Assembly (NCBI RefSeq): GCF_963668665.1
Contig: NZ_OY764902.1
Span: forward strand, 707,001 to 771,000
Direction: 5' to 3'
From: an uncultured Anaeromusa sp.
Lineage (GTDB): Bacteria; Bacillota; Negativicutes; Anaeromusales; Anaeromusaceae
DNA length: 64,000 nucleotides
Each line of letters begins with the position of its first letter. Position 1 is the first letter of the stretch. The notes under the pieces were generated by a model. It searched no databases. It was given only the letters and a program-made list of their open reading frames with translations, and was not told the origin of the DNA. Below are positions 53,515 to 60,958 of the stretch, piece after piece. A program made the translations under genes and the position numbers.

Positions 53515-54558
53515 TCACTCCTCGCCTTGTGCTTGGGACTCACTTTTTATATCAATTTTCCATCCGGTCAGCTTAGCTGCCAAACGAGCATTTTGTCCTT
53601 CTTTGCCAATCGCCAGCGACAGTTGGTAATCCGGCACAATGACTTTCGATATTTTTTCCGCCTCATTGGCTTCTACCGAAACGACCTTAGCCGGACTTAA
53701 GGCATTAGCAATATATTTTCCCGGATCTGGATTCCATTTGACAATGTCAATTTTTTCACCCCGGAGTTCATTGACGATCGTCTGCACTCGTGTTCCTTTG
53801 TGTCCTACACAGGCTCCTACGGGATCTACGTTCTCATCCCGAGAATAGACGGCTATTTTCGAACGATGCCCGGGTTCCCTCGCAACGGATTTGATTTCGA
53901 CAACACCGTCGTGAATTTCCGGCACCTCGAGTTCAAAAAGACGCTTCAAAAGACCTGGATGGGTTCGCGAAACCATAATCTGCGGCCCTTTGGTAGTCTT
54001 CTTTACTTCAATAATATAGGCCTTAACCCGTTCCCCATGGCGATAATTTTCACCTATAATCTGTTCCGCCGGCGCCAAGATGGCTTCGGTTTTTCCCAGA
54101 TCAATAAAAACGTTTTTTTGTTCAATACGCTGCACAATACCTGTCAAAATATCACTGGAGCGGTTGGAAAACTCTTCGTAAATTATGCCTCGTTCCGCTT
54201 CGCGGATACGCTGAACAACCACTTGCTTAGCCGTCTGTGCGGCAATGCGGCCAAAATCCTTAGGCGTAACTTCCACTTCGACAATATCTTCTACCGCGTA
54301 ATTCGGATTATGACTACGCGCTTCTTGCAAGTCCATTTCTAAACGAGCATCGTCAACAGCTTCCACAACATTTTTGCGCGCAAACACCTTAATTTCTCCG
54401 GTAATTCGATCCAATTGAACCCGGACATTGGCCGCCGTTTGAAAATTACGCTTATATGCGGAAATCAGCGCCGCTTCAATGGCGTCAAAAAGCACCTCCG
54501 GCGCAATCCCCTTTTCTTTTCCCAGTTGTTCAAAAGCTTGCATGAATTCTGCGTTCAC
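53515..54558 (-). CDS. nusA: Transcription factor NusA
   Basis: NusA controls pausing, termination and antitermination. The 347-residue protein has the N-terminal polymerase-binding domain (IAPEVLFDAIEAALISAYKR), an S1 domain (GIVQRIEQKNVFIDLGKTEAIL) and two KH domains (GACVGHKGTRVQTIVNELRGEKIDIV and LAIGKEGQNARLAAKLTGWKIDI). It lacks the acidic C-terminal repeats of enteric NusA, as is usual in Firmicutes. Start is GTG at 54558 with AGGAGG upstream. Confidence 0.97.
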   Translation of the reverse strand: MNAEFMQAFEQLGKEKGIAPEVLFDAIEAALISAYKRNFQTAANVRVQLDRITGEIKVFARKNVVEAVDDARLEMDLQEARSHNPNYAVEDIVEVEVTPKDFGRIAAQTAKQVVVQRIREAERGIIYEEFSNRSSDILTGIVQRIEQKNVFIDLGKTEAILAPAEQIIGENYRHGERVKAYIIEVKKTTKGPQIMVSRTHPGLLKRLFELEVPEIHDGVVEIKSVAREPGHRSKIAVYSRDENVDPVGACVGHKGTRVQTIVNELRGEKIDIVKWNPDPGKYIANALSPAKVVSVEANEAEKISKVIVPDYQLSLAIGKEGQNARLAAKLTGWKIDIKSESQAQGEE

Positions 54559-54586
54559 CCACGATTCCTCCTATTAAGTTTTCAGC

Positions 54587-55045
54587 TTAAAATACAATCT
54601 CCAACGAAACCTTCGCTGTTTTTTCCCTTGGAATAGCAATTTCCCCTTCCGCTCCTTGCAGAAAGATCACGTCGTTTTCCAGGCGCAACAACTCACCAAC
54701 AAGCATCTTTTCACCGTTTATAGGCGCAAAGAGATGCACCTCGACGCGTTCCCCCAGATGTCGCGCAAAATCGCGTTCCTTCTTCAGAGGACGATCGAGG
54801 CCAGGTGAGGATACTTCCAGATAATAGCTTTCCTTGATTGGATCCAGTTCATCCAGCTTGCTGCCCAGTTGCTCGCTGATCCATTGACAGTCTTCTAATT
54901 CAATGCCGCCTTCCTTATTCAGGAATACGCGCAAATACCATTCTCTTTCCTTCACATACTCAACGTCTACTAACTCCAAGGCTGTGCCGGCAATCATGGC
55001 TTGAACCAATTCTTCCACCAATGTCTCCACATGCATCTTTGCCAT
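54587..55045 (-). CDS. rimP: Ribosome maturation factor RimP
   Basis: RimP is needed for 30S maturation. The 152-residue protein has LELVDVEYVKEREWYLRVFLNKEGGIELEDC, YYLEVSSPGLDRPLKKERDFARHLGE and a C-terminal Sm-like barrel (VGELLRLENDVIFLQ). The ATG at 55045 has GAAGGAGGTG 6 bases upstream. It is the first gene of the rimP-nusA-infB-ribF operon. Confidence 0.96.
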   Translation of the reverse strand: MAKMHVETLVEELVQAMIAGTALELVDVEYVKEREWYLRVFLNKEGGIELEDCQWISEQLGSKLDELDPIKESYYLEVSSPGLDRPLKKERDFARHLGERVEVHLFAPINGEKMLVGELLRLENDVIFLQGAEGEIAIPREKTAKVSLEIVF

Positions 55046-55088
55046 GGATTCACCTCCTTCAACTGCAATACTGTCTGCCATAAGATGA

Positions 55089-55112
55089 AAGAGTGGGTGC
55101 ATCACCCACTCT
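55089..55112 (-). promoter_or_regulatory. Leader hairpin ahead of rimP
   Basis: AAGAGTGGGTG and CACCCACTCTT form an 11-bp perfect stem about 25 bases after the likely transcript start. Only TTTC follows, so it may stabilise or attenuate the long operon transcript rather than end it. Confidence 0.65.
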
Positions 55113-55142
55113 TAACGACAATCACATAATAATTCTCATTAA

Positions 55143-55171
55143 AGTATAGCATCGAATAACCTGACTGACAA
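55143..55171 (-). promoter_or_regulatory. Promoter of the rimP-nusA-infB operon
   Basis: On the minus strand TTGTCA, exactly 17 bases and TATACT. It lies between the glutamine synthetase terminator and the rimP leader hairpin. Confidence 0.75.
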
Positions 55172-55182
55172 GATAGCACCGC

Positions 55183-55216
55183 AAAAAACATCCCCGGCCA
55201 ATAGCCGGGGATGTTT
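55183..55216 (-). terminator. Terminator after glutamine synthetase
   Basis: On the minus strand ACATCCCCGGC and GCCGGGGATGT form an 11-bp GC-rich stem with a 5-base loop, followed by TTTTTTG. Confidence 0.95.
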
Positions 55217-55233
55217 TGCGTCTCAACGCAAAC

Positions 55234-57141
55234 TTAGCATTCGATAAGGTTCTGCTCGTAAGCGATATAAAGAGCTTTAAGTTCTTCCACTTTAGCAGCC
55301 ATTTCAACTTGCAGATCGGAAGCTGCAGCATAGTCGCCAACAGCCAGAGCTTCGCGAATACGCGTGAACAAGCTTTTCTGAGCCAGCGTATCTTTCGCCA
55401 AGTAAATCCGCAGCGCCTGAATCTGATCCCAATGATACAAGTCAAGATCCACTGCAGTTTCCGCTTCATGGAGGCAGCAGCAATATTTAACAATGTCCAT
55501 GTTTTCGCCAATAATCCGCTGAGTAAGTTCGGTTTTCCAACGCACCAAAGCGCCAGCCACAAAGGCGTCGATCAATTCTTTGCGGAATACGCCGCCTTGT
55601 GTCAAAACAGCCACTTTTTCAGGATACTTCTCAATGGCCTGCATGTTCTCCCAAACAGTAGCAGGCGGTTTGCTGAACAAACGATCCCGCTCTTCCGTGG
55701 TGTAGTCTTCAAACACATCGTGCTCACTGCGGTAAGCGCGGTCTTTTTCAAGATAGAAGCCTTCTGCGCCAGCTTCTTTGGATAACTCTGCTTCCAGCTC
55801 TTTTGTGTTTTTGCCGGACGTTACAGCCGCCTTGACACCGTCCAATATGCTCAAGTAAAAACAACTCAAGGCAATGTAGGTGTTGGTGTACGGATTGGGG
55901 GCGCGCACCTCAAAGCGAGTAGCATAAGGATTGCCGATATCACGCACTAAGCCGGCCAAAATGGTACGGTTGCGGGAAGGAATCGCCGGATTGTGACCCA
56001 AAGAAGTAACAATGCAAACCGGAGCTTCAAAGCCTGGTTTCAGACGATTCAAGGAGTCATTAGTAGCGGAAATGAAGGGATTCACCACTTCATAATTTTT
56101 CAAGATGCCCATGATCGCGCCATAACCAACAGAACTGAGGAAATCCGCCTTCATATCAGTAGGCGAGAAAAGGTTGATGATTTTGCCGGACTTTAAGCGC
56201 GCGGCAAGACCAACATGAGTATGTTCCCCGCTGCCTGCAACGCCGATGATCGGTTTTGCTTTGAAGGTAACATCCAACCCATTAGCCCTGAATACTTCTT
56301 TAACCAAAATGCGCGCCTGCAGCTCATTATCAGCTGTCTGCACAGCATTTGAATATTTCCAGTCAATTTCCAGTTGTTCCAAAACATATGATAAATGACC
56401 AGTTTCGTCAATACGAGACTTGATGCCGCCAACTTCCTTATGACCCATTTCCGGCTGCAAGCCGTATTTTTCCAAAGCCAATACCGCTTGCTCCATCGCT
56501 GTGCGAACTTCGCCGCGAGTACGCTGCCAATATTGCTCCTGCATAACCTGCGAAGCGGACAATTCTGCTACATCCGCCTTGTTGGTCGGAGTTTTAACCC
56601 AGAACTCCAACTCTGTAGCCGAAGTAAAGAGAATCTCTTCGATCTCATCCCCTTTGGCATGAGTAATACCCGCCAAGTTAGGATTCGCTTTGAATAAATT
56701 TAACAGTTCCGTTTTGACGTATTCCAGGCTGTCCGTCAAAATAGCCCGCGAATCTACGCGCAAATCGTTATGAATCAAGAAACCAGGGATGCGCAGCGTA
56801 CCCACGGGTTTGCCGCTTTCCTCGTCAAAATGCTCATAATTGTAATCCACAAACCAATTAACATTCCGATCGCCAGTCATGTCAACGCGAGCGTTATTCA
56901 AGGTAGCCAATCCGGTAAGAACTACAGAAGAGCCGTCCGTTTGCACAACGCCGCCGTTTAAAAAGCCGTCGATGTCATCCAAAAAAATTTCAACCGGAAT
57001 TTTTTCATCCGTGTCATTGCCTGCCAAATCCACGCCGACAAGAGAAACAAATTTAATTTCAGGACGTGCTTCCAGTAATGCTTTTACTTCTGCAACACCA
57101 TGCTGCTCGGGAGCAATAACGTACAACAGATCGTTTGCCAT
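55234..57141 (-). CDS. Atypical long glutamine synthetase
   Basis: The 635-residue protein carries the glutamine synthetase catalytic core: ATELEFWVKTP, EMGHKEVGGIKSRIDE, AGSGEHTHVGLAARL, SSVGYGAIMGILKNYEVVNPFISATNDSLNRLKPGFEAPVCI (the NDSxNRL substrate region) and RFEVRAPNPYTNTYIAL. It is longer than type I (about 470) and shorter than type III (about 720). The N-terminal 140 residues do not match standard GlnA, and there is a 120-residue C-terminal extension with a CCC run (KYCCCLHE). The ATG at 57141 has AGAGGTG upstream. Single-gene unit with promoter, structured leader and terminator. Confidence 0.88.
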   Translation of the reverse strand: MANDLLYVIAPEQHGVAEVKALLEARPEIKFVSLVGVDLAGNDTDEKIPVEIFLDDIDGFLNGGVVQTDGSSVVLTGLATLNNARVDMTGDRNVNWFVDYNYEHFDEESGKPVGTLRIPGFLIHNDLRVDSRAILTDSLEYVKTELLNLFKANPNLAGITHAKGDEIEEILFTSATELEFWVKTPTNKADVAELSASQVMQEQYWQRTRGEVRTAMEQAVLALEKYGLQPEMGHKEVGGIKSRIDETGHLSYVLEQLEIDWKYSNAVQTADNELQARILVKEVFRANGLDVTFKAKPIIGVAGSGEHTHVGLAARLKSGKIINLFSPTDMKADFLSSVGYGAIMGILKNYEVVNPFISATNDSLNRLKPGFEAPVCIVTSLGHNPAIPSRNRTILAGLVRDIGNPYATRFEVRAPNPYTNTYIALSCFYLSILDGVKAAVTSGKNTKELEAELSKEAGAEGFYLEKDRAYRSEHDVFEDYTTEERDRLFSKPPATVWENMQAIEKYPEKVAVLTQGGVFRKELIDAFVAGALVRWKTELTQRIIGENMDIVKYCCCLHEAETAVDLDLYHWDQIQALRIYLAKDTLAQKSLFTRIREALAVGDYAAASDLQVEMAAKVEELKALYIAYEQNLIEC

Positions 57142-57286
57142 ACTCTTCACCTCTTAGTTAATCTTTCAATACAAAACAAACAAGTACTTCGGTATGCAAA
57201 AAACAGACCACCCCCTTGGTTGCTCTAGAATGAACAATGCAAGGACGGGTCGCCATTGACCTCATGCACACCTTGTAATTTTGTAT
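57142..57286 (-). promoter_or_regulatory. Structured leader of the glutamine synthetase gene
   Basis: About 145 bases lie between the likely transcript start and the ATG. On the minus strand GGTGTGCA (57272-57265) can pair with TGCATACC (57198-57191) to close about 65 bases. Inside are GGTC/GACC and a weak hairpin ACCA-TGGT followed by TGTTTTTT, an attenuator-like arrangement. I do not recognise it as a known riboswitch class. Confidence 0.5.
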
Positions 57287-57292
57287 GCTTTA

Positions 57293-57321
57293 TTTATAAC
57301 ACAGGCCATACTTTCTGTCCA
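57293..57321 (-). promoter_or_regulatory. Glutamine synthetase promoter
   Basis: On the minus strand TGGACA, exactly 17 bases and TATAAA, each one base from consensus. It places the transcript start at about 57286, some 14 bases before the closing stem of the leader. Confidence 0.7.
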
Positions 57322-57406
57322 GACTTTTTTCGTTTTTCCAAAGGAAAAAAATACATTTTGTCGAAATGACAATAATAGATTCAATACCATTAAGGAGGAC
57401 TTTATT

Positions 57407-57682
57407 ATGTTGGGAATGTCGCAGGAACAGTTGGAGCAGGCAATACACGAGTGGTTTGAAAACAATCAAGACAAAGTAGGCATGTTTATTGAAGGCTTTG
57501 AAGCCGCTGGCGCAGATGACGATGATGTGTACCATCTTGTTTCAAAAGTAATGGCCTCAGTAGGCTCTACTGTCGCCATGTCAGCGGTTACAGAGATTAT
57601 CGCCCGCAATAACGCCTTGTTGAGTGAGCAAATTGATACGCTGATTGAAGAGCGCATTGCTGCGGCGCTAAAAAATTCTTAA
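57407..57682 (+). CDS. Small acidic protein, unknown function
   Basis: I do not recognise this 91-residue protein. It is helical and acidic, with MSQEQLEQAIHEWFENN, an Asp run (GADDDDVYHLVSKVM), a Gly/Ser/Ala stretch (ASVGSTVAMSAVTEIIA) and a charged C-terminal helix (QIDTLIEERIAAALKN). There is no signal, Cys or membrane span. AAGGAGG lies 8 bases before the ATG, a strong site, and a good terminator follows. It diverges from the glutamine synthetase gene. The upstream codons in frame have no ribosome site. Confidence 0.75.
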   Translation: MLGMSQEQLEQAIHEWFENNQDKVGMFIEGFEAAGADDDDVYHLVSKVMASVGSTVAMSAVTEIIARNNALLSEQIDTLIEERIAAALKNS

Positions 57683-57695
57683 GCCGCAAGCAACC

Positions 57696-57738
57696 AAAAG
57701 GGCTGTGTGGAAACTAAGTTTCTGCACAGCCTTTTTTT
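57696..57738 (+). terminator. Terminator after the small acidic protein, probably bidirectional
   Basis: GGCTGTGTGGAAACT and AGTTTCTGCACAGCC form a 15-position stem with one mismatch, followed on the plus strand by TTTTTTT and on the minus strand by CTTTT. It can also end the leucine operon after ilvB. Confidence 0.93.
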
Positions 57739-59395
57739 ACATGGACTCAATAAATTCATTCAGTTGGCCGCCTGGTTTCAACATAGGCCGCACCTGTTGC
57801 GACTCCACCTTGGCTACAAGCACAAACGGCTTCCGCTCTTGCCAAGCGCGCTGAAAGGATGCTGTAAATTCCGCTCGATTTTGAGCAACCGCCCCTTCAA
57901 CGCCCAAAGCGTTGGCCATACCTACATAATCAAATTCTTTCAGAATGGACGAACTGCAGCGTCCTCCAAAAAATAATTCTTGCCATTGCCGAACCATGCC
58001 CAGAGAGCCGTTATCCAACACAATAGAAATTACCGGCGCTTGCGTACTGGCAATGGTATGCAGTTCCATGCCAGTCATGCGAAAACTTCCGTCGCCGCAA
58101 ATATGAACCACTCTGGCTTCAGGACAGGCCGTCTGCGCGCCTAAAGCCGCGGGCATGCCAAACCCCATGGTCCCGAAGCCCCCGGAAGTAAGCCAAGTGC
58201 GAGGCTGCCGCAAGGTTAAATGCTGCGCCGCCCACATCTGATGCTGCCCCACATCGGTAACAAATACCGTGCGCTGATCCTGCGTCTGCGCGGAAAGAAA
58301 TTTCATGATCCACGGTCCGTCCAGTAACACCTCATCCTTCTCTTTTCCGCTTGCACGCCAATCTTGAATTTGCCGCCACCAGTCGGTGCGTTCCGCCTTG
58401 GGCACTTTTTCTAAAAGATCTTGGGCCAACAAACCTACGTTTCCTGTTAACCCCACATGAGAAGGAATATTTTTACCAATCTCCGCCGGATCGATATCCA
58501 ATTGGATAATCGTTTTCCCTTTAATAAATTCTGCTTTTGCCGTCACAAAGCGATCACTGAACCGACAGCCTATGGCTAACACCAAGTCGGCGTGATGTAC
58601 CGCTAAATTGGCCGCTTTATGCCCATGCATGCCTGTGAGCCCTAAAAAGCGCGAGTCATCCCCCGGCATCACGCCCAAGCCCATCAAGGTGCTTACGACA
58701 GGCGCATCCAAATGTCTGGCCAATTCTCTGACCTGTGACGCAGCGCCAGCGCGTACCGCTCCCCCGCCCACTTGCACAACTGGTCGTTTAGCCGCGGCTA
58801 AGGCTTTCGCTGCCGCTTCCAAGCCTGCCTCCGGCCAGTTTACCGAGCGAGGCGGCGTTGCAAAACAAGGATGCACTTCCTCTTCTTCCACTTCTTGCGT
58901 TTGCGTATCCCGAGGAATATCTAAGATGACGACGCCCGGCCGACCGCTGGCGGCGATCCGAAATGCTTCGTGCACAAGCTGTGGAATACGAGCCACTTCT
59001 CTCACAACAAAGCTATGCTTAGAAATGGACAGGGTCATACCTGTAATATCCACTTCCTGAAAAGAGTCCTTCCCCATCAATCCGGTTGATACTTGCCCTG
59101 TAATCGCCACAATCGGAACCGAATCCATATGCGCCGTCGCCAGTCCGGTAATCAAATTAGTAGCCCCGGGTCCCGACGTCGCCAGGCATACTCCCACTCG
59201 TCCGCTGGCGCGCGCATAGCCGTCTGCAGCATGAGCCGCCCCTTGTTCATGCACGGTCAGCACATGCTGAATTTCCTCCTGCCGATATAGTTCATCATAC
59301 ACTGGCAAAATAGCCCCGCCCGGATAGCCAAAGATTACCTCTACGCCCTCTTTTTTTAGGGATTCAACCAATAAATCGGCGCCGGTGCGTTTCAT
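57737..59395 (-). CDS. ilvB: Acetolactate synthase, large (catalytic) subunit
   Basis: This thiamine-diphosphate enzyme condenses two pyruvates, or pyruvate with 2-ketobutyrate. The 552-residue protein has FGYPGGAILPVYDEL, HEQGAAHAADGYARASGR with the catalytic Glu, TSGPGATNLITGLATA, the FAD-binding middle domain, and the ThDP motif GDGSFRMTGMELHTIA with VLDNGSLGMVRQWQELFF. The ATG at 59395 has GGAGGG upstream, 1 base past the leuB stop; 40 upstream codons are rejected. No regulatory subunit gene (ilvN) follows; it may lie elsewhere or ahead of ilvC outside the window. Confidence 0.95.
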   Translation of the reverse strand: MKRTGADLLVESLKKEGVEVIFGYPGGAILPVYDELYRQEEIQHVLTVHEQGAAHAADGYARASGRVGVCLATSGPGATNLITGLATAHMDSVPIVAITGQVSTGLMGKDSFQEVDITGMTLSISKHSFVVREVARIPQLVHEAFRIAASGRPGVVILDIPRDTQTQEVEEEEVHPCFATPPRSVNWPEAGLEAAAKALAAAKRPVVQVGGGAVRAGAASQVRELARHLDAPVVSTLMGLGVMPGDDSRFLGLTGMHGHKAANLAVHHADLVLAIGCRFSDRFVTAKAEFIKGKTIIQLDIDPAEIGKNIPSHVGLTGNVGLLAQDLLEKVPKAERTDWWRQIQDWRASGKEKDEVLLDGPWIMKFLSAQTQDQRTVFVTDVGQHQMWAAQHLTLRQPRTWLTSGGFGTMGFGMPAALGAQTACPEARVVHICGDGSFRMTGMELHTIASTQAPVISIVLDNGSLGMVRQWQELFFGGRCSSSILKEFDYVGMANALGVEGAVAQNRAEFTASFQRAWQERKPFVLVAKVESQQVRPMLKPGGQLNEFIESM

Positions 59396-59396
59396 T

Positions 59397-60458
59397 TTAT
59401 CCCTCCAGTTCCGCCTCAATACGATTGGCCAGTTCTTGTGTCGATACCTTTGTGTAGCCCAAACGGTACGTATCTGCAGTACGATAGCCCTGCAACCATA
59501 CGCGGCGTACAGCATCGCGTATGGCTCCGCCTACTCCCGGAGCTTCCAGCGCCATTTCCGCACAAAAAGCAGCTGATAAAATCATGCCAACTGGATTAGC
59601 AATACCTTGTCCGGCGATATCCGGCGCCGAACCATGAATCGGTTCGAAAAGACTAGGCCCTGCGCCTAAACTAGCAGAAGGCATCATGCCGATGGAGCCG
59701 GTCAAGACAGCCGCTTCATCGCTCAAAATATCTCCAAAAAGATTACTTGTAACAATCACGTCAAACCGGGACGGGTTGGTTACAAGCTGCATGGCGCAGT
59801 TATCCACATACATATGCTCCCACTGCATGTCTTTATGCTCTTCAGAAACAGCATTGGCCGCTTTCCGCCACAGCCTCGACGTGGCTAACACGTTAGCTTT
59901 ATCTACGGAAGTGACTTTTTTGCGCCGCCGCGAAGCAATTTGCGCTGCCAACTGCAAAATACGGTTTACTTCTTGCACACTATAAGCTTCCACGTCGCTG
60001 GCAAACTCATCGCCTTCCTGGCGTTCGCCGTAATAAATGCCGCCTCCCAGCTCCCGGACAATGATTAAATCCGTACCTTCCAGACGCTCCTTTTTCAAGG
60101 GAGAGGCTTCCTCATCAGAAAAGGCCGCTTCTACCGGACGCAAGTTAGCATAAAGGCCCAAGGCTTTGCGCAGGCCTAAAATGGCTTTTTCCGGCCGTTT
60201 TCCCGGCTCTACGGAGTCCCATTTGGGATCGCCTACCGCCCCCAGCAATACCGCGCTAGCTCCTTGCGCCGCCTTAACTGTCGCTTCCGGCAAAGGCTCG
60301 CCGCATGCTTCCAACGCGGCACCGCCCGCTAACAAATTAACAAACGTACAGGACAGATTTTGTCGTCTGGCTGCTTTGCCAAACACCTGCAATGCGGCTT
60401 CCATAATCTCCGGGCCAATGCCGTCGCCAGCTACAACCGCCAACTGCGCCTCTTTCAT
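59397..60458 (-). CDS. leuB: 3-isopropylmalate dehydrogenase
   Basis: LeuB oxidises and decarboxylates 3-isopropylmalate to the leucine keto acid precursor. The 353-residue protein has VVAGDGIGPEIMEAAL, LLGAVGDPKWD, RKALGLYANLRPV, VRELGGGIYYGER, VDKANVLATSRLWR and NLFGDILSDEAAVLTGSIGMMPSASLG. The ATG at 60458 overlaps the leuD stop (ATGA). Confidence 0.97.
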   Translation of the reverse strand: MKEAQLAVVAGDGIGPEIMEAALQVFGKAARRQNLSCTFVNLLAGGAALEACGEPLPEATVKAAQGASAVLLGAVGDPKWDSVEPGKRPEKAILGLRKALGLYANLRPVEAAFSDEEASPLKKERLEGTDLIIVRELGGGIYYGERQEGDEFASDVEAYSVQEVNRILQLAAQIASRRRKKVTSVDKANVLATSRLWRKAANAVSEEHKDMQWEHMYVDNCAMQLVTNPSRFDVIVTSNLFGDILSDEAAVLTGSIGMMPSASLGAGPSLFEPIHGSAPDIAGQGIANPVGMILSAAFCAEMALEAPGVGGAIRDAVRRVWLQGYRTADTYRLGYTKVSTQELANRIEAELEG

Positions 60459-60958
60459 CCTCTAACGCTCCTTTCGGCCTGCGTCCGCACATAAGCAATT
60501 AGGCCGCCAGCCTGAGCAATCTCCGCCACAAAAGCAGGCAAAGGAGCCGCCTCAATGACAACGCCGGTTGTCAGATTTTCAATGCGTCCTTCTGCGAGAT
60601 GCAGCTTGAGTTTATCCCCTTGTCGCAGTTCCTCTACCATATCGCCTACTTCCAGCAAAGGCAGGCCAATATTGATAGCATTGCGGAAAAAAATCCGGGC
60701 AAAACTGTGGGCAATGACACAGGAAATACCGCAGGCTTGAATGGCTACCGGCGCATGCTCGCGCGAAGAGCCGCAGCCAAAATTACGCCCGGCCACCATA
60801 ATATCTCCAGCCTGAACCTGGTTGCGAAAAGAATCGTCGATATCTTCCATACAGTGTTTAGCCAATTCCGCCGGCTCCGACGTACTCAAATAACGCGCCG
60901 GAATAATTACATCTGTATCCACATGGTCCCCGTATTTCCAAACTCGTCCGCGATTCAT
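60455..60958 (-). CDS. leuD: 3-isopropylmalate dehydratase, small subunit
   Basis: LeuD supplies the swivel domain of isopropylmalate isomerase. The 167-residue protein has VWKYGDHVDTDVIIPARYL, the GRNFGCGSSREHAPVAIQACG motif and FARIFFRNAINIGLPLLE. The ATG at 60958 overlaps the leuC stop (ATGA) and has GAGGAGGT 6 bases upstream; an ATG at 60964 is too close to that site. The length is the short, archaeal/Firmicutes type. Confidence 0.96.
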   Translation of the reverse strand: MNRGRVWKYGDHVDTDVIIPARYLSTSEPAELAKHCMEDIDDSFRNQVQAGDIMVAGRNFGCGSSREHAPVAIQACGISCVIAHSFARIFFRNAINIGLPLLEVGDMVEELRQGDKLKLHLAEGRIENLTTGVVIEAAPLPAFVAEIAQAGGLIAYVRTQAERSVRG

